Source of the DNA: Symbiodinium natans
Lineage: Eukaryota > Sar > Dinophyceae > Suessiales > Symbiodiniaceae
Direction of reading: 5' to 3'
NCBI GenBank assembly: GCA_905221605.1
Contig: CAJNDS010002124.1
Coordinates: 1,037,421-1,101,420, forward strand
DNA: 64,000 bases
The notes beneath the pieces were generated by a model. The model was not told the DNA's origin and did not search any database. It saw only the letters and a list, made by a program, of their open reading frames with translations. Shown piece by piece: positions 36,601-48,600 of this stretch. Each line of letters opens with the position of its first letter. Position 1 is the first letter of the stretch. Made by a program: the position numbers and the translations under genes.

Positions 36601-39600
36601 GATCAACAGCGCTTTTGAAGGTGTGGGGACTGTGCAGCTCCCTGGCTGCCGCTAGTGGGGGGGGTTTGGGGGGGGAGGGGGGGGGTTGGGGTTTAGGGTT
36701 TAGGGTTTAGGGTTTTGGGTTTTGGGTTTTGGGTTTTGTAGGGTTTAGGGTATAGGGTGTTAGGGTTTAATTAGGAGTTTTAGGGTTTAGGGTTAGGGTT
36801 CAGGGCATTAGGGGTTTTAGGGTTTTTGGGTTTAGGGATGGCGACATAGCCGTTGGTTGTTTTTCACGATGCCAGCATAGTTGCCTGCTCCGCGGCTTCT
36901 CTGGACAGCAATCTCTACACAAGTGCCAACATCACACCGTCAACCTCGCAACTATATGTAACGTAACTACCCAGAATACTGCTTTTGTTGCAAGGCCAGC
37001 TTTCATCGCAGACGATCGGCATTTTCATCTTACACCCGAATCCCAAGCCCTTAAAGAAGCCCATAAACCTTAAGTATTGGCTGCTAAGCTCAAGTTGTTT
37101 TCCGCTGCGCGTTCTCAGCTCAAGACTCCAAACGCCATGACCTCCTCGGGCTTCTTTAGGCTTCAAAGGGTTTAGGGTTTAGGGTTTAGGCTCGTAGGGG
37201 CAACTTGGGCAATCTGCCGGCAGGGCTCAGCAAAGCATCCGAAATTCGGGTTAAGAGCAGAGAGTGTCGTTTCATGTGCACAGGGCTTCTTGCGGTAGGC
37301 ACTCAAGATGCTTGGTCTTCAGCGACAGCGCACATCGAGCCATGGAAGAGAGCCTGCCCGTGCGCGATCCCAGCCTATGCTGCTCTGGCGATCAAGGGCC
37401 CTGGAACTCCTGTGTTGCAATTTGCCTTGCGTGGCAGCCTGAAATTGCAGATTGACCAGCTACAGATTGGTAGCCTACAGATGGCCTCTGTGCAGAAGAT
37501 GGCAGAACGCGTGATCAGTCTGAATCTAAGAAATCAGCGCAATCAAGATATTGTGGTCCATGGCGTGAGCTTGGAGTACCTCGTGGAGGTGTTGAACCAG
37601 AGCATTGCGGCAAAAAACTTTTTTGTGGCTGACAGACTGCCACAAACATCTCACTTTTCGCATCACCAATGAGAAGTTTGAGATGTTAGATGTTTTTGTG
37701 AGGGCTTTGCAGGGCATCGAACAGCGGGGGATCGTGGTGGGCGAAAGAAAGCAGGCTGGCACACATGGCTTGCATGCCATGCACGTTCGATCCGCTTCGC
37801 CGGGGAGGCTTCATGTGGACAACAGCTGGGGTGATCATCACAAGCACCTGACTGTTCCTGGTGAGATATACAGCTTCCGGTATGGATACCAAACAAGCAT
37901 AACAGACATATGCGTACGAGTTGGAGCAGGTCTCGAGTGGCGAACTGTTCCTTGCCTGGTGCGACCCTGCACCAAGATAGTCTGTCCGCACTGTGATGCA
38001 TGCGCTATCAGGTGCCCAGGAATGGTGGTCACACACAGGCTTTTGAATTCGCGTTCCACCACCGGGCCTGCAAGAAGAGCTTTCTTATAGTCAACTGTCC
38101 GCATTGTCATGAGATCGATGCTTACAATGGCCCTGATTTCCAAGACGGCCTTGCATGCACATGCGACTGGTGCAAGAAACCCTTTCAGACAGTTCGCTGT
38201 CCGCATTGCCGGGGCGTGAACTCGTGGAAGAATGCCAGAGACAAGAAAGGTGTTGTGCACATATGCATCCGTGACCAGTGTAGAAAGCGCTTCGGGACAG
38301 TTGTATGTCCGCATTGCCAGGGCATCTGGGTTGGGAATTTTGCCACGTGCAACGAGGGTAGCGAGGGCCTTGCGTCGACACATGTGCACGAAGCATGCAA
38401 GAAACAGTTTCAGGCAGTCAGCTGTCCGCATTGTCAGGAGATCAACGTTTGGAAGGACACTGGCTACGAAAACGGCCATGTGTACACATGTGCTCACGAA
38501 CGGTGCAAGAAGCGCTTTCAGGCAGTCAGCTGTCCGCATTGTAGCCAGATCAACATGTCCAAGGATGTTGACAGTGAGCCTGCAGGCGCCTGCAAATCGT
38601 GCAAGAAGCAGTTTGTGCAACTCAACTGTCCGAGCTGTCAGACAAGTGACATTGAGAGGAAGACATTTGGTATCAAGATGTGGGAATGCAAGTGCAAGAT
38701 CTGCTTGCACCGCTTTCTCACTACAGCAGCCAGTTGTCCGCATTGTTCCTTCTGGACCGCGTGCACAGTTGGAGTCCTCGAGGACCCCAAGAAGGACGGC
38801 GTTGTGCGCACATGCGCGCACGACTCGTGCATGAAGAAATTTCAGACTGTCGCTTGTCCGCATTGTCGCCGGGTCAACATGTTCAAGAATGCCGACTAAT
38901 TACAAGCAGGGCATCGTGCACACATGCACCTATGAAACGTGTAAGCAGAGCTTTCAGACCGTCAACTGTCCGCATTGTCAGAGGTGCCACGTGTGGAAGA
39001 ATGCTGACTACAAAGAGGGCATCGTATACGCATGCCGCAACCCCTTTTGCAAGAAGCGCTTTCAGACAGTGAATTGCCCTCATTGCCTGGAAATCAACAA
39101 GTGGCCAAGTGATGGCTATGAGAACGGCGTCGCTTGCACATGCTCTTGCATCCATGGCTGCATTTTTCAGACTGTGAACTGTCCCCATTGTGAAGCAATC
39201 AAAGCCTGGAAGCATGCTAAGTTCAGGAAGGGCACCGTCGAACCATGCATGCATTGCTGCAAGCTGTATACTAGATCTTTGTAGCGCATGACCATGTGCT
39301 GCTACAAAGTCACCGCTAGCGGACTGCGCATTGATGCTGCTGATAAGGGAAAGATGCAAGGCAGAGGGTTGACTTGCCGCCTTTTCCTCACATCGCATAC
39401 CCCGCCACTGTGTAGCTGTTCACCGCAGACGGCTGCCCTTCGAGTTTCAGGAGATGTTTGCTTTCAAGCATGAAGTGAGTTAAGGGCATATAGACAGTAG
39501 GTTAGGGAGCCTTAACTGTTCTACCACTGGAGCGGTTGGCAGTTCCTGTGGGTCTGTTGTCATTGTACTCGCAATCAGCACATGGGCTTCTGGGTTAGGG

Positions 39601-42600
39601 TTTATGCGTGTGCAGTTGAGAGGCAGCTGGCATGCCAATCATGCACCCATACTTCTCACCGCAAGCCAGTCGTTTTCTGACCTCAAGCCCTTACCCCAAA
39701 CCTTCAACCCTCAACCCTAAACCCTACACCCTGAATCCTGAAGTGTCCTGTTACGGGGTTAGTGGCTTTCGGTTTCAAATCACCTTTGCAAGCTTAGGAC
39801 GGCCTGCCAAGTGCTTGACAGCTTCTACCAACTGGCCAAGAGGGAACGCCGCGGGCTCAGGGACAAGCCTGCGCTATTGAGCGAGTTCAGTTCAGGGTTT
39901 GCTGGGTTTTCAAGGGTTTTCCGTTCAGGGTCTCTTAGGGTTTGAAGGCTTGTAGCGTTTATAGCGCTTAAGGGGTTTGTAGGTTGAGGGTTCAGACCGT
40001 ATTGTAGGCTTTGGTGCAAAGATGTTCAAAGGGTTCTGGGAACAGATCTGACATAATTACTTCCGATTCCAGATAGGGAAAGGGTTGGATGGAAGCCTAA
40101 ACCTAAACCTGAATCTAACCCTAAACTCTAAACCCTAAACCCTAAACCCTAAACCCTAAACCCTACCCTGAGTCCAGTGCTGCCATGAGCTGCTGTGACT
40201 TGCTAAGGCGTGAAGGCCTTCGTGGAGAAGAAGGGCGAGACCTTGTACAACGTCTTCCTGAACGTGCCTGGGCACTTTAGGTTTTTTTGGGTTTAGGGTT
40301 TAGGGTTTAGGGTTTAGGGTTTAGGGTAAAATACAGACGTGTAAGGGGTTTGCGGTGTAGGGTTCAGGCTCAGGGCTTAGCGTTGAGTTTGGTTTAGAAG
40401 CCGTTCCCTGTTCCAAAGGCCAAAATCTGTGGCAGGTGGGTGCTTCTCTTGTGAGCCACTTAAGAGGGTGCAGAGCCTCCACTACAGAGCCATAATTACA
40501 CGTTCGAAGCCCAAGACGTTTCATGAGGGCTCTCATGAATCAGCAGCAGAAGTTGGTGTAGGCTTTAGCAGGCAGGAACCCCTTAAGTCCCAAATCCCAA
40601 GCCCCAAACCCTCCCTACGCCTGGAAGAGATGTCAGGAGCTCAACCACAACATCAAGAAGGAGTTCGACCAATTCAGGCGCCGAATAAGCCCTAAACCCC
40701 ACACCTCCGTGGTAGCCTCAAAGTCTAGGGTGCCGACAATTGATAAGCGTATGCAGTGATCAGCCCAACATCTTGATTGTTTGTTGAGGTTTTTTTTGTC
40801 TGAGAGATAGGGCTTTCCGACGTAAGCCCTACCTGGCACAACCATGTACCAGAAGGAAGGCCAGATACCCAGTAGCGAAGCCAACAAAGCTCCCTAGCAC
40901 AACAAACCCTAAAACCCGAATACCCAACAAATCCCACAACACCCCAACCCTAAAGCCCTAAACCCCAAACCCTAAACCCTAAACCCTAAACCCCAAACCC
41001 CAAACCCCAAACCCTAAACCCTAAACCCTAAACCCTAAACCCTAAACCAGTTCCAGCCTTGGGGTTCAATGCTTCAACCCCTAAACCCTCACCCCTGCCT
41101 AAAGGATCCTTTAGTCTTTGCGAGCCAGAGTTCGGAGTAAATCCTAGAAGGGAACTTGCCTTCTGCCCATTTAGAACCCCTGAATATACTATGTACTGAA
41201 GCCGCCAAAAGGGGTTGAGGGTGTGGGGAAACCCTGAAACCCTATAGTAGTCCCGACATAGCCTTGCTGTAGCCCGCACAGGGCCCCCCCCCTTCTTTCT
41301 CAAGGTTCCCCCTTTGAAGCGCTAAACCCTAATCCCTAAACCCTAACCCTTGTGCCTCCCTAAGCCCTAAACCTGAAACAGGAAGGCGCCGCCCCTCCCA
41401 GTGCTACAGGGCCATCCCAACTTTGCTGGCGCAGCGCGGGAGCCTACAGTCTTGAGGGTTTAGGGTTTAGGGTTTAGGGTTTAGAATTTAGGGTTTAGGG
41501 TCTAGAACCTAGGGTGTAGGGTTTGGAGTTTAGGGACGTAGGGTTCTGAGGGCCCAGAGGATTTAGGCGCTCATAGGGTCTCGGGTAAGTTCTGTTGCGT
41601 TGGTTATTGGGCTATGTGTGGACTGACTGCTGTTGCTTCCAAAACCTCAAACCCTAAAGCCTAGACCTTAAACCTTCGGACGAACGAGCCCCGGCCGGGG
41701 AGCCCAGCCACTGGTGCAGATCTTCTCAGGGTGAAGTTCTTGAGGGCCCAGACACGTGCTGGCAGCTCCGGCCAGACTCACTATTGGGCACGGACGACTA
41801 CATGGCGCCAGAGACTAAGACCCTAAAGCCTGCACTCCTACACCCCTCAACTCCTAAACTTGAAGCCCTATACTCCTACATCTCTAAACCCCCAAATCCC
41901 TGCACCCCAACAACCCTCAACACCTCAACCCGAGCCCTACACCCTATACTCCTAAACCCCTAAGGCTTAAACCCCTCACCCCCGAAACGCCTCAACCCCT
42001 CCAAAACCTAAAACTGAAAGCCCCAAAACCCTTTAAAACCTAAACCCTAGGCCCTACATCTCGAACGCCGGACCCTAAACCCAAACGCTAAAACCTAGAA
42101 CTGCACAGAGGCCCTTAGAAATCTGAATTACTCGGACCCAGAGGGGCCCCTGTTCCCACGTTTGTTGGGGGTCAGGCTTCCTTCTGGCTAAACCCTAAAC
42201 CCATAAAACCCCTGAACCCTAAAGCCCTAAACCCTAAACTCTAAACCCTAAGCCCTACACCCCAAACCCTAAAAAGCCCCGCCTCCGAGGCCCTGGCCGT
42301 GCGTGGGCTGATGCTGCGCATCCAGCAGCAGATGGCCGCCGAGCTGCGTCTGGCTTCCTCTGCGCTTTTGGGGCGCCGGTTTTGGGAGGTTTCGGGTTTA
42401 GGGTTAAGGGTTTAGGGTTTATGGGGTTTAATTAGGGTTTGGGATTTGGGTTTGGGGGTTTAGGGTTTAGGGCTTAGGGTTCCCTGCATAGTGTTGAGCT
42501 AGAGGACTGAGGGTTTAGGCCGATGGAGGCTTAGGGTCAAGTGCTTGTGGCCTTTTAGGGCTTGTACAGTAGTCTTGAGAGTTTGAGTAGGTAGGGTGCA

Positions 42601-45600
42601 AGGGCTGCGGTTTAGAGTTTAGGGTTTAGGTATTAGGGTTTAGGGTTTAGCGGTCATGAGATTCGAATCTGAAGTCGTACGATGGTCAAGCAGGGGTTTG
42701 GGCTTCGGAGTGTCACCTCCCAAACCCAAGCCGCCAACCCCAGACTAAACCCCCAGAGCTACCCTAAACCCCCAAAATCCCTAAACCCTTAAAACCTTAA
42801 ACGCGTAAACCCCTAAACCCTTTAGCCCGGAAAACCCCTTAAACCCTGAAAGCCCCTTAAACCCTACAACCCATGAATCCTTAAAGCCTTAAACCCGAAT
42901 CAACTCAACCCCATAAAACCCCTAAACCCCTTAAAACCCATAAACCCTTAAACCCATAGACCCTTAAACCCTCAATTAACAACTTGAACCCTTGCACCCC
43001 AGGCCGAGCTTGACCAGCTCTGCTATCTGGACTCGTGTGCCGGACTGAGCTCGACGAAGGGACCCTCTTGTGCGGTTTAGGGTTTAGAGGTTTAGGTTTA
43101 GTGGTTTAGAAGTTTAGAGGTTTAGAGGTTTAGGGTTTAGAGGTTTAGGGGTCAGGGTTCAGGGTTTGAGGGGTTTAGGGTTTACTCAAGTTGTATTTCA
43201 TCTGGGCTTTCGGGTGAAGGGTTGTGTCTGGGGTTCAGGGTTTAAGGCTTTGCGGCTTCAGGGTTACGGTTTTTAGGGGTTCAGGGTTGATAGGCTTTAG
43301 GGCTTCTAAACCCCAGACCCTGAACCCTAACCCCCGAACCCACCTGGAGTCCCCAATGCCCGAACCGTAAGGCCCGAAAGCTCAGCAACTCCTAAATCCT
43401 AAACCCTAAACCCGAAACCCTAAACCCTAAACCCTAAACCCAAAACCTCCTAAAGCTCTGAGGACCGGTTTGAGGTTTAAGGGGTTTGGGGTTTGAAGGG
43501 CTTCAGGTTTAAAGGCTTGAAGGGTGTACGGGTTTAAGGTTTTAATGGGTTTAAGGTTTTAACAGGTTTGATTGCTTCAAGGGTGTAAGGGTTTTGATGG
43601 TTTCAGGGTCGAGCTCAAGCCCCTAAGCCCTGAAACCCTAAACCCTAAACCTAAACCCTAAACCTAAACCCTAAACCCCAAACCCCAAATCCTAATCCCA
43701 TATCTCAAACCCCAAACCCAAAACCCGGCCTGAGGCCGAGAGCAGGATGCCTGCCGAGACCTCTACAGCAACATGCACAGCAACATGGAGGTGCGGAGCT
43801 CGATTTGCCAAGCACACCTGGGGTTTAGGATATTTAGGGGAAGGCTTCGGGTTTAGGATGGTTTAGGGTTTACGGTTTAGGGGTTTGGATTTGGGGTTTG
43901 GGGTTCTTCCCACCTTGAGGTCGTAAAGTCCCCAAGCCCGAAACTGTTTGTGTTTTGGGGGTTAGGGTTTCGGGTTTAAGATTTACGGTTTAAGGTTTAA
44001 ACCCTAAACCCTGAACGCCCCCAAACAAAATTTGAGGCGTGGGCTTGTATGTCCACCCCCTGCGGTGCTTTCAGGCATCTTCTGGTGTTAGGGATTTAGG
44101 ATTAAAGGTTTTACGGTTCAAGGATTTGAGATGCAAATTCTGCAACCTCTAGAGGGGCATCCGCCTTGCTGCTTCGATATATGTCCCTTTTCATAAGTTG
44201 CAAGGTCTCAACAATTAGGGCACATGTCCCATCTAAAGCAACAAGGTTACAGCAACTAAGCTCGCACCCTAGACTCTCAGCGCTTGTTTGTGTGTTGGGT
44301 TGCATGTCTTCTGTTTAGGTGCTATGAGAAGACATGCAACCCAACACACCCTCCTAAGGAGGCTTTGAGGAAACCCGAAACCTTAATCCCTAACCCTTGT
44401 AGGTTTGGGTGGGGGGATGATCTTCCACATCGAAAAAGTTAATGGGGGTTTGGTTTTGTTGACATAGGAACACTTAGCGTAAACCCTACACGTACACCTT
44501 GGTTGCAGCAAAGGCAGACCCGATTCTGGCGGCTCAGGGTTTAGGGTTATATAGGGTGGAGGGCTCAGGATTCAGGGTGTAGGGTGTAGGGTTGAGGCTT
44601 GAGGCTTGCGTGGTTGGGGCTTCGCAAGACCTAAACCCTGCACCCTCAACCCTAAATCCTAAACCCTAAGCCCTGAACTGCCAGAGCCTAAAAAGCACAA
44701 ACGTCCACAGTCCTTCGTGCTGACCACCTTCCAAGACTGGGTGGCCGAGCTCAAGAGCACCTTGGCCAGTTTAGGGTTTAGGCTTTAGGCTTTAGGCTTT
44801 AGGCTTTAGTGTTCAGGGTTTAGGGTTTAGGGTTCAGGGTTTAGGGTTTAGGGTTTAGGGTTTAGGGTTTAGGGGATTAGGTTGCGGAAGTTACGGGCTC
44901 AGGGTCGTGTAGGCTTTCTGGGGCAGCCTCCTCACAAGGCTTGTGGCCCGACGACCTTTGACATCCGTTGCATGTACCGCCACAAGGCTTTAGGCTCCTA
45001 CCCGCACCCAAGCGACCTAAACCCTAAACCCTAAACCCTAAACCCTAAACCCTAAACCCTAAACCCTAAACCCTAAACCCTAAACCCTAACCCTAAACGA
45101 GCCTTTCTTTGGCCGTTTTATGGCGGGGTCGTGCAGGATCAAAGCGGCCTTATCTTGGCTTGGGGGGAGTTCGGGTACTACGGGGCTCCCACAGTGTCTG
45201 CGGCTTGGGTTCAGGGCTGATCTTGCTTAGGGTTTCGGGTTTAGGGTGATGCTAAACCCTAAGCCCGAAACCCTAAACCCTAAACCCTACAACCCTTAGC
45301 CTCAACCCCAAACCCCAAACCCCAAACCCTAAACCCTAGACCCTAGACCCTAAACCTATACCCTAAACGCCTTCAACCCTTACAGCCCGCCACGAGCGTA
45401 GGCATGGACGACCAGAACCTCCCCAAGCGGCTACAGGCCAGATGCCGGAGCTTGGCCATTTTGGCGTTTAGGTGGATTCAGGGTTTAGGGTTAAGGGTTC
45501 AGGGTTTAGGGTTTAGGGTTTAGGGTTTAGGGTTTAGGGTTTAGGGTTTAGGGTTTAGTGGGCTGTGTGGTTGACCATCATTCACGAGCTGTTGAATGCC

Positions 45601-48600
45601 GACTTTAATGGGACCATACGGGTGACAGATGATGTTTGCATGATCAGCTGCGAGGTAACGATGGTTCGTTGCGTGGACAAAACCCTAAACCCTAAACCCT
45701 GACCCTAAGCCCCTGTTGTTATAAATGCACCCCCTTTTTTCTGCAAGCAATGCAAGACCCAAAGGGGCGCTTACGTACCCTAAGCCCAAAACTCAGGAGC
45801 TCTAGCTTTAGGGTTTGGGGTTTCCGGGTAACCCCCAGCCCTTCGGCTGTTTTTTTGTTGATTTCCCTCGGGCGTTTCCCTCTTTCGCCCAAGGGACTAG
45901 AGAGCCTCTTCGCCTTCCCCCCCTTTTAATCCCAAGCCAATTCACATGGGGTTCAGGGTTTGTTCTGGCGAGGAAGGGTGAAGGGTTGGGCGATCCCTTC
46001 TTTAAACTAGGGGTGTTTATCAACATGACCGTCAAGGGTGTTTTTTTTAGTTGCGAACCACCACCACCCCCCCCCCCCCCCCCACCCTCCCATATGATAA
46101 GTTCTAATGTTGATCCCTTTTTGGGTACTCTAAATCTTCGCTGCTGCCTTATAGTACTAATTAATCCCTAATGTAGAGCAGTGACCATATAACCACCCGT
46201 CCATAGTTTCTGGCAACCTTGAATTGCTTGGTGGTCTAAAGACCCTAATTTTCTTCCTGGACAAGGACCCAAAGTTAAGCCCGTATTCCTTTGTTAGGGT
46301 TTAGGTTCCCTTTTGAGCCCTTCCAAACCGAGAAGGGCACGTACCCGTTCTATTCCTTGGTCACTCGTCTTGGGTCTAGCCCTAAACCCTAAACCTAAAC
46401 CCTAATGAGTGCTCGCATGTTCACAAGGACCCCACAGGGGAGACCGGCTGAGAGAACCTATGGGGAACCGCCAGTCCTTAGAGAGCCTTCGGGTTTCGAG
46501 TGTTTAGGGTTTAGGGTTTAGGGTTTAGGGTTTAGGGTTTAGGGTTTAGGGTTCCGGCTTTGGAGTTTAGGGGCGAAAGCAATTTGGAACCCTGGTGCGT
46601 TTAGGGCTTGCCCTGCAGGTCAACCTCCTTGTCAAGTCCGAGGACGCGCCCCACGAACTGCGCACACCCCTAAACCCCAAACCCGAAACCCCAAACCCTG
46701 TACCCGGTGCCCTACAAGGCTAGGTTGTGGTTTGGGGTTAGAGTTGAGTTCTTCAAGGCTTTCGTTTTGGTTTGTTGCTTGAGTCAGAGGTCTAGGGTTT
46801 GGGGGCAAAGCCCCCAACCCTCAACACTAAACCCTAAACCCGTTGAACCTGTTATAGGTCAGCTGTCTTTGCAGGAAAGCCCCTGACCTAAACCCTATAA
46901 ACCCTATCAACCCCAAACCCTAAACCTGTATTCGAAGTCAGGCAGCAAGTCCAAGGAGCCATAAACTTATAAACGAAAATCCTATAAACCCTATAAACCC
47001 TACAAACCCTATAAACCCCGTAAACCCTCTAAACCCTATAAACCCTGTAAACCCTATAAACCCTATCAACCCTAAAAACCCTGTAAACCCTATAAACCCT
47101 ATAAACCCTATAAACCCTATAAACCCTATAAACCCTATAAACCCTATAAACCCTATAAACCCTAAACCCTAAACCCTAAACCTGTCTTTGAGAAGGAGAG
47201 CAGCAAGTTCAAAGGAGGCTTGCTGGAGTGCAACTTCGACCACGAGCTGGTCAAGATGATGCAGGAGGTGGGTTTAGGGTTTAGGGTTTAGGGTTTAGTG
47301 TTTAGGGTTTAGGGTTTAGGGTTTAGGGTTTAGGGTTCAGGGTTTAGGGTCAGGGTTTAGGGTTTAGGGTTTAGGGTTCAGGGTTTATTGTTTAGGGTTT
47401 TAGGGTTGAGGTTTCAGGGTTTTGGGCTATAGGGTGTAGGATTAGGATTTAGGGTTTAGGGGTCAGGGTTTGGGGTCTAGGGTTTATTGCTTAGAGTCAA
47501 GATGATGCAGGAGGCGGCCAGCGGGTTCGCGCGTTTAGGTCGTTTACGGCTTTTTTGGGGAGAAGGAGTTGAGGCTTTTTTGGGTTTTGGAATTTTGGGC
47601 ATTTTTGGGCTTGGGGACGTCCGGTTTTAGGGTTTAGGGTCTTGGGGGTTTAGGGTGTGTAGAAGTTTAGGCATTTTGGGTTTAGGGTTTCTGGAGTTTC
47701 GTGTTTCGTTTTTGTTCGGCATTTTTGGGTTGAGGGTTTTCGTTTTCGGGGAGTAGGGGTGTTTTGGGGGTGTTTAGGCATTTCGGGGTTTAAGCTTGAG
47801 GTGTTGAAGGTTTTGGCATTATGGGGTTTAGGGTTTCAGGTTTCGGGGCTTGGGGTGTATAGGGTTCTAGGCAGCCTGGGATGTGCGGTTTTAGCCTCTA
47901 GGTCCGGACATGATTTGGGTGCAGGGCTTTTTGGTTTGGGGCGTTTTGTTTTTTTGAAAAGGCATTTTGGGTTATAAGGTTTGGGAGTTTAGGGCGTTTA
48001 GGGTTTTAGCACTTCGGGGTTTTAGGCTTTTCGGGGTTTTAGTTTAGGGTGTTTAGGTTTTTTTTGGCATTTTGGGGTTTAGGGTTTTTAAAAGGGTTTC
48101 AGCATCTCGGCTGAGGCTTTTACGTTTCAAGATATTTTGAGGTTTAGGAATTTAGGTGTCAGCGATTAGGGTTTAAAGGCATTTGGGGTTGAGGGTTGTA
48201 GTGTAGGGTTTTGGGGTGTTGGGGTTGTTTGGGGGCTTGTTTGGGTCTTGGGGTGTTGGGGGTTTGGGGTTTTGGGCTTTGGGCTTTTGGGCTTTTGGGC
48301 TTTTGGGCTTTTGGGCTTTTGGGCTTTTGGGCTTTTGGGCTTTTGGGCTTTTGGGCTTTTGGGCTTTCGGGCGTTTGGGCTTTTGGGCTTTTGGGCTTTT
48401 GAAGTTTTTGGGGGCTTTTGGGCTTTTGGGGTTTTGGGATTTGGGTTTTTGGGGTTTTTGGGGTTTTTGGATTTTGGGGTTTTGGTGTTTTGGGGTCTTG
48501 GTGTTTTGGGGTCTCGGGGTTTTGGGGTTTTGGGGTTTGGGTTTTTGGGGTTTTGGGGTTTTGGGGTTTCGGGGTTGTAGGGCTTGAGGGGGTTCAGGAC

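Noticed and set aside
38000-38020. An 8-nt GT...AG 'intron' explaining the frame change
   Set aside because: Far too short to be spliced; a frameshift is simpler.
37838-38863. A 341-codon minus-strand frame across the zinc-ribbon block
   Set aside because: The plus strand carries the regular C-P-H-C units; the minus frame is a shadow made of repeated MRTxxCLK-like translations of the same units.
42655-42700. GATTCGAATC as a tRNA T-loop
   Set aside because: The 10-mer is palindromic and no acceptor or anticodon stems can be drawn around it on either strand.
45455-45465. GCCATTTTGGC, identical to the core of the dinoflagellate spliced leader
   Set aside because: Only 11 bases match, the rest of the leader is absent, and it lies in the intron just after exon 39; taken as chance.
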